From: an uncultured Alistipes sp.
GTDB lineage: Bacteria; Bacteroidota; Bacteroidia; Bacteroidales; Rikenellaceae
NCBI GenBank assembly: GCA_944322375.1
Contig: CALUOX010000019.1
Location: 1-35,553, forward strand
Direction of reading: 5' to 3'
DNA length: 35,553 nucleotides
Part shown: positions 8,819-16,891 of the stretch, in pieces
How positions within the stretch are numbered: the first letter of the stretch is position 1
Layout of the letters: each line of letters opens with the position of its first letter
Position numbers and translations under genes: made by a program
The notes under the pieces: generated by a model
The model's input: the letters and a program-made list of their open reading frames with translations, nothing else
What the model was told of the DNA's origin: nothing
Database searches by the model: none

Positions 8819-11800
8819 TTAGAAGGTGACTTTCAGGTTGAACAGGAACTTGCTCGTGGGCGGGAAGATGTTCGGACGGTCCGATGTACTCGAATTGGCC
8901 GTCGATACCGAGGTGTACTGTCCCGACGAAGAGGTTGCACCCATACCGGTCTCGGGGTTGATGGCACCCGTCACGCCGGTCCAGTAGGCGATCGTATTGC
9001 AGGAGATACCTACGGTCAACTTCTTCATATGGAGTTTCCGTACCCAACGATCCGGAAGATCGTAGTAGAGCGAAACGTCACGCAAACAGAGATAATCGGC
9101 CTTCTCGACATTGAAATCGGATGCACGGCCCCAGTTTGCATTACCGTAATCGGCGTCGTTGGGGAAATAACGGGCATACTTCGCGTCGGTATCGCCGGGA
9201 TACTGCCAGCAGTCATAGACATAGGAAGCAAGCGCGGAGTTGCTGTAACCGATCGTATTCTGAAGCATACGGGTCTTCATGTAGTTGTAGATCGAGTGCC
9301 CGAGTGCATAATCGATATAGACCGACAGCGTAAGGCGCTTGTAACGGAACGTACTGCTGATACCGCCCGTCGAATGAGGTACGACATTACCCATGTAGAA
9401 CATGTCTTCGGCATTGATGATCTCGTTTCCGTCGGTGTCGCGGGCCGAACCGTAACGGTTGCGCCACTCGTAGTCACCGGCATCCTTGCGGCCGGCAATC
9501 TGAGCGCCGTCACTTACCCGATGGCCCTTGGAGAGGGCGTCGTAAAGCGCGGCATCCGCCTCGGCCTCCGTCTGGATAATGTGGTCGATCTTGTAGCCGT
9601 ACATGCGGCCGAGAGGCTCGCCGACGGCAATACCGCCGAAACGATATCCCGTTTCCGTCATCTTGTAACCGCCGATACGATAAGCCGTCTTACCGGTCGG
9701 ATTTCCGAACTCATCGACCTCTTCATAAGCATACTCCTCAGGCAGCGAAAGCACCTTGTTGCGGTTGAAGGAGTAGGTCAGACCCAGATTCCACGAGAAG
9801 TCGCGGGTACGGATGACATCGGCACCGATTTCGAACTCGAAGCCATAGAAGCGTGCGCTGCCGACGTTGGCCTTCACGCTCGAATAGGGACCCGTATCGG
9901 GCATGGTGATCGAGAAGAGCATGTTGTCGGTGACCTTGTTGTAGTAATCGAAGATCACACGGATACGGTCATTGAGGAATCCCATGTCCAGACCGGCATC
10001 CAGCTGCGTGGTCGATTCCCACTGCATGTCGGCATTCTGCATGGCCGAGGGGAGGAAGGTTGTCATACCATGATACTGTCCGGTTGCAAAGGCACCGTAG
10101 GTATCGTAAAGACCGATGCCGTTGTTACCGGTCTGACCATAGGAGACACGGAGCTTGAGGTTGTTCATCGAACGTTTCAGCGGCTCGAAGAAAGGCTCCT
10201 CGCTGATGACCCAGGCTGCCGAACCTGCGGGGAAGAAGCCCCACTGATTCCCCTTTGCGAACTTCGAGGATCCGTCATAACGGAAGGTAGCCGTAACGAT
10301 ATACTTCTGCGAGAAATCATACGAGAGACGGCCGAAGAAGGACATCAGTGCCTGCTTCTCATCCTTGTTCGAGGCCTTGAAGTTAATACCCGAGCTGATA
10401 ATGGGCACATCGTCGGACGCCGAGCCCGTCGAATTTGCCGTCAGATACCAGTAGCGCTGCGTCATCAACTCGTAACCGGCCATTGCGCCGACCGTATGCT
10501 TGTCGTTGAACGTACGGTTGAAATTGAGGTTGGCGGTAAACGTTTCACGCACGGTCTGCGTCCGCGTTTCGGTCGTCGAACGGGTCTGGCTGATCAGGTT
10601 GGGATATCCGTCCACCTCGCCGCGTGCATAGTAACTGCCCCGATAGCTGTTGTTGTAATAGTTGTACTGCGCCATGGCGTCGAGGCCGTCGATGATGCTC
10701 CATTTGAGATTGAAGGTACTCGAGATACGGTCCGTAGCGGTTTCACGATCGTAGAAGTTCTCATAGAAGGAAGCTAACTGTGCGTTGGCATTACCACCGC
10801 TGGAGAGCCATCCCACCTCCTCGTCAAAGCCACGGGCCGTCGGGGCAAACATGATACCGCGGCCAAAGGCATTGAAATAGTTGTCGATCAATCGATTTGA
10901 ACGCTGACGCGAGATATCGAAGGTTGTGGATGCCTCCAGATTCTTGAGGATCTTGAAGCTGGCATTTCCATGCGTCGTGAAGACGTCGTAATCGCTCATG
11001 GCGAATACACCGTCATCGTCGAGGTAGCTGATCGACGCGGCATAACTCATCTTGTCGTTACCGCCATTGACGCCGATATACTCTTTCTGCCAGAAGGCCT
11101 CGCTCATCCACTGATCCTGGAAGTCGGTATCGGTAAAGATGATGACCTTGCTGTTGTCAAGCGGATCGAGCATCCACTCGTATCCGTCGGGCACGGGTTG
11201 ACCCCACTCCAGATAACGTGTCGTAAACTGGTTCCGGTTCGAGGTGTTTCCTGTACCCACGGCAACATTGGCTCCATCGAGCCATGCGCTTGCAGCGAGT
11301 GTACCGGTCGATTTGCCATAGATGTTTGCGATGGCGGGACGTGTCAGCGCAATCTGTTCACGAGCATTAAGCAGGTCCCACTTTTTCGTCGGTCTCGAGA
11401 AACCCACCTGCACGTCAAAGACCACCTGCGGGCCCAGCGAAGGCGAACCCTTCTTCGTCGTAACGATGATGACACCGTTCGAAGCACGTGCGCCGTAAAT
11501 GGCAGCCGAAGCGGCATCCTTGAGGACCTCCATCGACTCGATATCATTGGGGTTGATACCGGTCAGATCGTCCCGCAGGGCACCATCGACGATATAGATC
11601 GGGTCGTTGCCCATGTTGATCGAGGAACCGCCGCGGATCAGGAAACGGGGCGCCTCACCCGAGAGCGAGCTGTTTGTCGCCACGCGCAGACCGGAAACCT
11701 TTCCCTTGAGGGCATCACCGACCGTTGCAACGGGGGCGCCGTAGAGTTCGTCACCATCGACTTTGGAGATGGCCGTTGTCAGCGTGCGGCGGGACTGCGT

Positions 11801-12442
11801 ACCGTAACCGATGACCACCACCTCGTCCACCATCTTGAGGTCTTCGGCCATCGTCACGTCGATAAGGGTCCGTTTTCCGACGGGCTCCTCCATGGTTTTG
11901 TAGCCCAGGTAGGTAAACTGAAGTTTTGCGCTTTCGCTATCGACATTCAGACTGTAATGTCCGCCGTTGTCGGTCGTCACGCCCGTGTAGGTGTCTGCAA
12001 TTACGACGCTGACACCCGGCAGGGGCCGTCCGGACTCGTCACGCACGGTTCCCTCGACACGGATTGTCGAAGCCGCAACGGCCTGCGTTCTGGGCTGCAC
12101 CTTCGAGATGCGGACCAGTTTTCCATCAAACTCGAAATCCACGTTCTGGCCTGCGAAGATCTTGTCCAGAACCTCCCGCAGAGGTTCATCGACCACTTCG
12201 ATCGAGATACGGCTTGTCGTATCCACATTGGCCGTACGCATGATAAAGGCGTACTGATAACGTTTCGTGATTGTTTCGAGAACATCGGAGATGGGCGCAT
12301 TGTTCATTTTCAGTGTGATACGCGCGTCGTTATCGAGTTTTTGCGCCGATACGCTCCATACTCCACCGCACAGAAGCAATACCAGCAACAGAAAACCGCT
12401 GAATATCCTCGTGCATTTTTGGTTCATGTAGAGATAATTCAT
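8819..12442 (-). CDS. SusC/RagA-family TonB-dependent transporter with N-terminal STN domain
   Basis: A 1207-residue outer-membrane transporter. Domains in order: signal peptide ending VSAQ (about 34); STN signalling domain (about 41-114, MNNAPISDVLETITKRYQYAF); CarboxypepD_reg-like domain (about 128-200, VEGTVRDESGRPLPGVSV); TonB box region DEVVVIGYGT (206-215); plug domain (about 220-340, with PIYIVDGALRDDL and AAIYGARASNGVIIVTTKKG); then a beta-barrel ending in FLFNLKVTF. The STN domain is found in transporters that signal substrate binding to a FecR anti-sigma factor, and such a pair lies just upstream. The start is uncertain between the ATG at 12442 and a second Met six codons in (12427). 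The plus-strand promoter described separately overlaps this start. Confidence 0.95.
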   Translation of the reverse strand: MNYLYMNQKCTRIFSGFLLLVLLLCGGVWSVSAQKLDNDARITLKMNNAPISDVLETITKRYQYAFIMRTANVDTTSRISIEVVDEPLREVLDKIFAGQNVDFEFDGKLVRISKVQPRTQAVAASTIRVEGTVRDESGRPLPGVSVVIADTYTGVTTDNGGHYSLNVDSESAKLQFTYLGYKTMEEPVGKRTLIDVTMAEDLKMVDEVVVIGYGTQSRRTLTTAISKVDGDELYGAPVATVGDALKGKVSGLRVATNSSLSGEAPRFLIRGGSSINMGNDPIYIVDGALRDDLTGINPNDIESMEVLKDAASAAIYGARASNGVIIVTTKKGSPSLGPQVVFDVQVGFSRPTKKWDLLNAREQIALTRPAIANIYGKSTGTLAASAWLDGANVAVGTGNTSNRNQFTTRYLEWGQPVPDGYEWMLDPLDNSKVIIFTDTDFQDQWMSEAFWQKEYIGVNGGNDKMSYAASISYLDDDGVFAMSDYDVFTTHGNASFKILKNLEASTTFDISRQRSNRLIDNYFNAFGRGIMFAPTARGFDEEVGWLSSGGNANAQLASFYENFYDRETATDRISSTFNLKWSIIDGLDAMAQYNYYNNSYRGSYYARGEVDGYPNLISQTRSTTETRTQTVRETFTANLNFNRTFNDKHTVGAMAGYELMTQRYWYLTANSTGSASDDVPIISSGINFKASNKDEKQALMSFFGRLSYDFSQKYIVTATFRYDGSSKFAKGNQWGFFPAGSAAWVISEEPFFEPLKRSMNNLKLRVSYGQTGNNGIGLYDTYGAFATGQYHGMTTFLPSAMQNADMQWESTTQLDAGLDMGFLNDRIRVIFDYYNKVTDNMLFSITMPDTGPYSSVKANVGSARFYGFEFEIGADVIRTRDFSWNLGLTYSFNRNKVLSLPEEYAYEEVDEFGNPTGKTAYRIGGYKMTETGYRFGGIAVGEPLGRMYGYKIDHIIQTEAEADAALYDALSKGHRVSDGAQIAGRKDAGDYEWRNRYGSARDTDGNEIINAEDMFYMGNVVPHSTGGISSTFRYKRLTLSVYIDYALGHSIYNYMKTRMLQNTIGYSNSALASYVYDCWQYPGDTDAKYARYFPNDADYGNANWGRASDFNVEKADYLCLRDVSLYYDLPDRWVRKLHMKKLTVGISCNTIAYWTGVTGAINPETGMGATSSSGQYTSVSTANSSTSDRPNIFPPTSKFLFNLKVTF

Positions 12443-12449
12443 ACTTTTG
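12418..12449 (+). promoter_or_regulatory. Bacteroidota-type promoter facing out of susC into its leader
   Basis: TTTG at 12418-12421 and TACTTTTG (an exact TAnnTTTG) at 12442-12449, with 20 bases between. This fits the -33/-7 promoter of the Bacteroidota primary sigma factor. It points right, opposite to susC, and its -7 element starts on the first base of the susC start codon. No plus-strand protein gene follows; a terminator does. Confidence 0.65.
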
Positions 12450-12455
12450 TTAGGT

Positions 12456-12521
12456 TTTGTAGATAGATTACACTCTCAAAATCAGGGTCGGAGAATGGGG
12501 AAGACATTTTCCGACCTTTTT
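12456..12521 (+). ncRNA. Predicted antisense small RNA of the susC leader (DonS-like)
   Basis: A transcript starting about 7 bases after the TACTTTTG element would run about 66 bases and stop at the intrinsic terminator 12486-12521. It would be fully complementary to the susC 5' leader just upstream of the start codon. Small antisense RNAs at the susC start (the DonS family) are known from sigma/anti-sigma-controlled polysaccharide loci of Bacteroides and repress them. This locus has the same architecture. Promoter and terminator are seen in the sequence; the RNA itself and its role are inferred. Confidence 0.6.
12486..12521 (+). terminator. Intrinsic terminator in the susC leader, plus-strand orientation
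   Basis: Stem GGTCGGA (12486-12492) with TCCGACC (12510-12516), extended internally by AATG/CATT, and followed on the plus strand by TTTTT (12517-12521). On the minus strand the hairpin is not followed by a T-run, so it acts as a terminator only for plus-strand transcription; in susC mRNA it would be a leader hairpin. Confidence 0.75.
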
Positions 12522-12741
12522 CTTCAATCAGGATTTTTTCTTCATAGGCGTACAATTCTGTATTAAGGGGTCATTTCACAAGTTGTCTCTTCATTTTTAT
12601 CTCTCTCAACCCTTTCGGGTCGTATTGTATTTTCACACACTTTTTCGTGCATCATATCGTGGCCCGTTCATTTGCATGATATTCCATTGTCAGGACTCTG
12701 CCTCAACGCCATCGAACCTCCGTCTGTACCTCCGTCATTCT

Positions 12742-12923
12742 CATCGACCGGCCGCGCCCGGCAATCTGCATCCGGTTTTCAGGCCCGATAAATCTACACC
12801 AACCATCGAGGCCATCCAATTATCGGTCCTGCCAATCTGCACCGACCATCGGTTCCCTCATCCGCACCCATTCATCGGCCCCGGCAATCTATATTCGGCC
12901 ATCGGTCCCGGCCAATCTGCACC
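12742..12923. repeat. Degenerate short repeat, about 24-bp motif
   Basis: About five imperfect copies of a motif close to CATCGGyCCCGGCAATCTGC + ACC, ending near 12772, 12800, 12843, 12897 and 12923. Spacing is irregular (about 25-55 bases). The best copies are the first, third and fifth. Copies share the same orientation and lie upstream of susC. Function unknown. Confidence 0.6.
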
Positions 12924-12989
12924 CTGTCATTGATTCCTCTCGCGCAATCGGGACTCGGTCATCGCGCCTCTTTCCACGCAACTCTCCGG

Positions 12990-14000
12990 TTACGGCTGGG
13001 CCCGCTCGATCTCGATGATGGATCCGTCACGATGAATCCGCAACGTATGATGAATGTTCAATGCCTCAAGGAGTTCATCGAGCTTCCATCCCCTTGCGAA
13101 GGTTGCGAAGTAGGTCTCATCAAGCAGCGAGGGGTCACGGATGATGATCTGTACATCGAAGATCCGTTCCAGATCGTGGGCGATCTCCCCGAGCGACATG
13201 TGCCGGAAGGCATGATATCCATCCCGCCACGAAGCGTAATGCGCACAGTCAAAACGTTCGTGGACGATATCACTGGTAACGTTGTCCACCAGCAACCGGT
13301 CGCCGGGCGACATCAGAATCCGCTCCTGCTCACCATGATTTTTCAACCCCAGCGAGATGGAACCCTCCAACAGCGAAGCCTCGACATATTTGTCATCGTT
13401 GTAGGAACGGAGATTGAACTTCGTCCCCAGCACACGGATATCGACGTTTTTCGTATCCACACGGAACGGACGTTTGGGGTCCTTCGTCACATCCAGATAA
13501 ACCTCGCCGCTGACAAAGAGCCGGCGTTCCCGGTCAAACCGCTCGGGATAGAAGATATAGGTTCCGGCGTTGAGCCATACGCGGCTACCGTCGGGCAGCG
13601 TCACTTCGCGAGTCTGGCCATAAGGGGCATATACCTCGGCCCATTCGGGTTGTTCGGGCGCTTGCTGCGCGGCAAATTCGTAGGCGCCAGCCATCAGCAA
13701 GAGGACTGCCGCGGCCTGAACCGTCCAGCGCCAGATGCGTCGGATCCGGCTTCGGGAGTCGCGCGCACCGAACAACCGTTCCATCAGGACACGGTATCGT
13801 CTCTCCGTCGTGCGCGAGGATGCCTGTTTTCGCAGGGAGGCCTGCCAGAAGGAGTGCAATTCGTCTTCCACGAAATCGTCCTTCACGGCGGTGCCGCGTG
13901 TCTCTTCGGAATCGTGATCGAGCAACCACGTCCGAAGTTCTTCCCGTACACGGGCGTCATCGCCATGTTCAAGGTAATGCCTGAGCGCTTCTTTCTGCAT
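12990..14000 (-). CDS. FecR-family anti-sigma factor
   Basis: A 336-residue single-pass inner-membrane protein. The N-terminal 90 residues are cytoplasmic and charged, one membrane helix lies at about 94-111, and the periplasmic FecR domain follows (about 124-220: YGQTREVTLPDGSRVWLNAGTYIFYP, RLFVSGEVYLDVTKD, VDIRVLGTKFNLRSY). The C-terminal part has the DUF4974-like block YHAFRHMSLGEIAHDLERIFDVQI and a final LDELLEALNIHH, as in Bacteroidales FecR proteins. It should hold the ECF sigma factor inactive until the STN domain of SusC reports ligand. It lies 168 bases after the sigma gene and about 550 bases before susC, in the same direction. Confidence 0.93.
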   Translation of the reverse strand: MQKEALRHYLEHGDDARVREELRTWLLDHDSEETRGTAVKDDFVEDELHSFWQASLRKQASSRTTERRYRVLMERLFGARDSRSRIRRIWRWTVQAAAVLLLMAGAYEFAAQQAPEQPEWAEVYAPYGQTREVTLPDGSRVWLNAGTYIFYPERFDRERRLFVSGEVYLDVTKDPKRPFRVDTKNVDIRVLGTKFNLRSYNDDKYVEASLLEGSISLGLKNHGEQERILMSPGDRLLVDNVTSDIVHERFDCAHYASWRDGYHAFRHMSLGEIAHDLERIFDVQIIIRDPSLLDETYFATFARGWKLDELLEALNIHHTLRIHRDGSIIEIERAQP

Positions 14001-14168
14001 ACTTCATTTCTGCGAGCTTCCCCGCGTTCGTTATATAATACGTAATATGAAAGGTTCTACACCTGCCCGGAGGAGGCGTTTTTTTCAAAAAAAATCGACC
14101 GTAAGACTATCAGACCGGGAAGGCGGACGAAGTCCCGCCCTGCGACACAACAGGAGCACCCGGACATC

Positions 14169-14741
14169 TCACTGCAGCAACAGGAAGAGTACCAGCCAAC
14201 AGCCGAAGCGCCCGACCTTTTCACGCAAGGCTCTCAATGCAAGATTCAGATGACCCTCGACGGTTCGCTTGGAGATATAGAGTTTTTCGGCGATCTGCTC
14301 GTTCGACAGTCCGACGATGCGGCTCAGCCGGAACACCTCGCGCCGTTGTGCGGGCATTCGCTCCATTTCATCGGAGATCATCCGCTTGAGATACTCCACG
14401 TCATAGGCATTCTCCGCCTGGGCATGAACCTGAGCGACATCTTCAAGCATATCGAGATGCAGCGTACGTTTATAATATGTCTCGGATCGAAAATAGTCCG
14501 CAACTTCATGACGTGTCAGGAGATAGACGAATGCGTTGAAATTCTTGTCGGGATCGAGGGTTTCACGTTTCAGCCAGAGCCGGATAAAGACATTCTGAGC
14601 GATCTCTTCGGCATGGAATTCATCATCGACGATTCCGCGTGCGAAGAGATAAATACCGTTATAGTATCGTTCAAACAACATTTTGAACGATACCAGGTCA
14701 CTTCGGCGAATCCGACTTATGAGTTCACGTTCCGAAAGCAT
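14169..14741 (-). CDS. ECF RNA polymerase sigma-70 factor (Bacteroidetes family 1)
   Basis: A 190-residue ECF sigma factor. Region 2 (about 20-87) has FKMLFERYYNGIYLFARGIV and AEEIAQNVFIRLW; region 4 (about 125-178) has MPAQRREVFRLSRIVGLSNEQIAEKLYISKRTVEGHLNLALRALR. The protein ends in a hydrophobic tail, GCWLVLFLLLQ, which is common in this Bacteroidales subfamily. It is followed by fecR in the same direction, so it should be the partner that directs RNA polymerase to susC. A TAnnTTTG element upstream (14839-14846) suggests that it is itself expressed from a housekeeping promoter. Confidence 0.95.
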   Translation of the reverse strand: MLSERELISRIRRSDLVSFKMLFERYYNGIYLFARGIVDDEFHAEEIAQNVFIRLWLKRETLDPDKNFNAFVYLLTRHEVADYFRSETYYKRTLHLDMLEDVAQVHAQAENAYDVEYLKRMISDEMERMPAQRREVFRLSRIVGLSNEQIAEKLYISKRTVEGHLNLALRALREKVGRFGCWLVLFLLLQ

Positions 14742-14838
14742 CGGCTAAAATCTTACAGTCTGTCGCGCAACCCCTTCCCGGGATAAAGGAATCAAAGTTT
14801 CATGACACGAAACCTTCAAAAATCCTCCGATTGCGGGG

Positions 14839-14846
14839 CAAATTTA
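14839..14846 (-). promoter_or_regulatory. Promoter -7 element of the ECF sigma gene
   Basis: Read on the minus strand the bases are TAAATTTG, an exact TAnnTTTG, inside an AT-rich stretch (14839-14885) in otherwise GC-rich DNA and about 100 bases before the start codon. A TTGG about 22 bases further upstream is only a weak -33 match. Confidence 0.5.
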
Positions 14847-15925
14847 GTATAAAAGTAAAGATAAATTTCCAATTATACAATTTTGACTCGCACATCCGAT
14901 CCAAACATCCCTTCCCTGTCCGATGCCGCAGCCCTACCTGCCTGGAGTTACAAGCCCCTGCATGCAGCCACATCCGCAACCGGCGCCGTTTCCTTCCAAC
15001 GGAAACGACCGACTCGTTTACCCCGGCCCGCCGGGACCCGCCTTGCCGCTGCTTGCAGAATTCAGCCATCACGTCATTTTCATCCTCATAACAAGCAAGA
15101 TAGACGACATCACCAGTCCTTTCGAGAATCTGCCATCCGCTCGTCCCTTACACCCTCCGCATTCCACGTCAACCCGTGCCACCCTTCAACCTGCACCGCA
15201 CCGTCCGCCGCACATCGCTGCCGCTCGCCGCCACACTTCCATGCCCGACAAACCGTCCTCTCTCCCGCCCATCATCCGTCATCTCCATCCGAAACATCCA
15301 CCAACCCCGCCCGCCATCCGCCATTCCCGGCCGAAACCCCATCCGTCCCGCCAATCAACGACACACCCCTCCGACCTTACCGTTCATCATCCGCATCCGC
15401 CCTCAATCTCTTTCTCCATTCAACCTGTACCACGCCACTCACCACATATCGCCGCCACTCGCCCATACCCCGGCAGGTCTTCCTCACACCCGCCCGTCAT
15501 CCACCATTCCTGGCCGGAACGTCAGCCAACCCCGGCCGTCATCCGCCATCCCAGTCCGAAACGTCAGCTATCCCTGCCCGAAACACCATCCGCTCCGCCA
15601 TTCAACAACACACCCCTCCGACCTTGCCGTTCATCATCGCATCCTCCTCAACCTGCACCTTCCTTTAACCTGCCCCCCACCGCCCTTCAACCTGTACCGC
15701 GCCACTCGCCCATGTCCCGACAGGTCTTCCTCACACCCGTCCATCATCCACCATTCCCGGCCGGAACGTCAGCCAACCCCGCCCGTCATCCGCCATTCCC
15801 GACCGGAACATCAGCCATCCTTGCCCGAAACACCATCCGCTCCGCCATTCAACAACACACCCCTCCGACCTTGCCGTTCATCATCCGCATCCGCCCTACG
15901 CACCGCCAACCGACACCCCGCACAT
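14847..15925. other. Intergenic region with open frames that are not called as genes
   Basis: About 1.1 kb between the sigma gene and the tatC terminator. It is strongly C-rich and G-poor on the plus strand. Three plus-strand frames stay open for 258-334 codons (14883-15952), but the products would be Pro/His/Ser/Arg/Thr-rich with no domain, the frames overlap one another over the same bases, and they follow a 247-bp DNA repeat. The lack of stop codons follows from the base composition. Confidence 0.7.
15187..15914. repeat. Three tandem copies of a roughly 247-bp repeat
   Basis: Copies start near 15187, 15421 and 15688, each at CAACCTG(C/T)AC. A shared marker, ACACACCCCTCCGACCTT, begins at 15361, 15608 and 15855, exactly 247 bases apart both times. 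Copies two and three are very similar through TCTTCCTCACACCC, CCGGAACGTCAGCCAACCCC and the block before the marker; copy one is more diverged. Internal insertions and deletions make the units 227-267 bases long. Confidence 0.88.
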
Positions 15926-15959
15926 GAAAAAACCGTCGTCATCGATCGATGACGACGGT
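15926..15959 (-). terminator. Intrinsic terminator downstream of tatC
   Basis: A perfect 28-base palindrome (15932-15959; arms ACCGTCGTCATCGA and its complement). Read on the minus strand it is followed by TTTTTT. It lies about 117 bases after the tatC stop and separates tatC from the 247-bp repeat. Confidence 0.82.
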
Positions 15960-16075
15960 AAACCACATCCGACAGACTGGAACAGATCGCAGGCCGCAAG
16001 GGCCAGACCACGGCAACACCGCACCACAAACAGCCCGTACCGACTGCCCGCCGCTGCCAACGGGTAAAACGGCTA

Positions 16076-16891
16076 CTATGCCCGGACAAAACGGATACTC
16101 AACTCGTAAAGCAGGTAGAGGGGCAGGAAGACCACCATCAGCGTGAACGGATCACCCGAAGGCGTGATGATCGCCGACAATACAAGCAGCACCACAACGG
16201 CATGCCGACGGTACTTGCGGAGAAACGATTTGGTCACCAGCCCCATCTTCGAGAGCAGCCAGGCAAGCAGTGGCAACTCGAAGACGATTCCCATCATGAA
16301 GATCAACATGAGAAAGTTTCCCATGTAGGAGTTCAGCGAGATCTGATTGACGATGGATGAACTGAGCTGATACTCGGTCAGAAACCGGAAAGTAAAGGGG
16401 AATACCAACGTATAACCGACGACACACCCCAGGAAAAACATGAAGGTTCCGCCGGCAAAGGCCAATGCGACACTTTTACGTTCATTTGCAAAGAGCGCGG
16501 GCTGCACGAAGCGCCAGGCCTCGAAAACGAGATAGGGAAAAACGAGCAGCAGGGCGAACCAGAACGAAGCGCTGATATGCGTCAGGAACTGTGAAGCGAC
16601 ATTGATGTTGATGATATCGACATGAAACCCTCCGTCGCTGAAATCGGGCAGCAGCGGATTCGATTCTCCCAGAGCCGCCAGCCACCGGTAGAGAAAGAAG
16701 TCCGAGGTAGTAGGGGCCAGCACCACATGGTCGAACAGATACGGCATGGCACAAAAGCAGGCGACCAGACAGACGAACAATACCGCCACGACACGCACCA
16801 AAGCCCAACGCAACTCTTCGAGATGGCCCCAGAACGTCATCTCCTTTTCATCCTGCACTTCCGTTTTATTCTCTTCCATAGCGTTTTTCAT
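16076..16891 (-). CDS. tatC: Sec-independent protein translocase TatC
   Basis: Six-helix membrane protein of the twin-arginine translocase that recognises RR signal peptides. The N-terminal hallmark is FWGHLEELRWAL; later come VFPYLVFEAWRFVQPALFANER, the conserved first-cytoplasmic-loop block, and LSAIITPSGDPFT near the last helices. I chose the ATG at 16891 (MKNAMEENK, 271 residues) because GGAG lies 9 bases upstream on the minus strand. An in-frame ATG at 16987 would add a charged 32-residue tail not usual for TatC. tatC is separated from tatA by about 4.4 kb, filled by three Tat-operon genes and a repeat region, whereas these genes are often adjacent. Confidence 0.95.
   Translation of the reverse strand: MKNAMEENKTEVQDEKEMTFWGHLEELRWALVRVVAVLFVCLVACFCAMPYLFDHVVLAPTTSDFFLYRWLAALGESNPLLPDFSDGGFHVDIININVASQFLTHISASFWFALLLVFPYLVFEAWRFVQPALFANERKSVALAFAGGTFMFFLGCVVGYTLVFPFTFRFLTEYQLSSSIVNQISLNSYMGNFLMLIFMMGIVFELPLLAWLLSKMGLVTKSFLRKYRRHAVVVLLVLSAIITPSGDPFTLMVVFLPLYLLYELSIRFVRA

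Larger units (their letters stand above)
12443..12989. other. Intergenic region between fecR and susC
   Basis: About 550 bases that hold the susC leader, the predicted antisense RNA, and further up a degenerate short repeat (12742-12923). I do not see a primary-sigma promoter for susC here, which would fit control by the ECF sigma factor encoded upstream. An open frame at 12583-12933 (+) has no recognisable protein features and overlaps the repeat, so it is not called. Confidence 0.5.

Noticed and set aside
9029..10777. 582-codon plus-strand frame
   Set aside because: Antisense shadow of susC; such frames are common in GC-rich genes.
12486..12521. Terminator for susC or fecR transcription
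   Set aside because: The T-run lies on the plus-strand side only; on the minus strand the hairpin has no T-run and is followed by the susC start.
14883..15952. Three long plus-strand frames (258-334 codons), Pro/His/Ser-rich
   Set aside because: They overlap each other, follow a 247-bp DNA repeat, have no domain and exist because the strand is poor in G and hence in stop codons.
15811..16089. 92-codon minus-strand frame after tatC
   Set aside because: It spans the tatC terminator and the end of the 247-bp repeat and shows no protein features.
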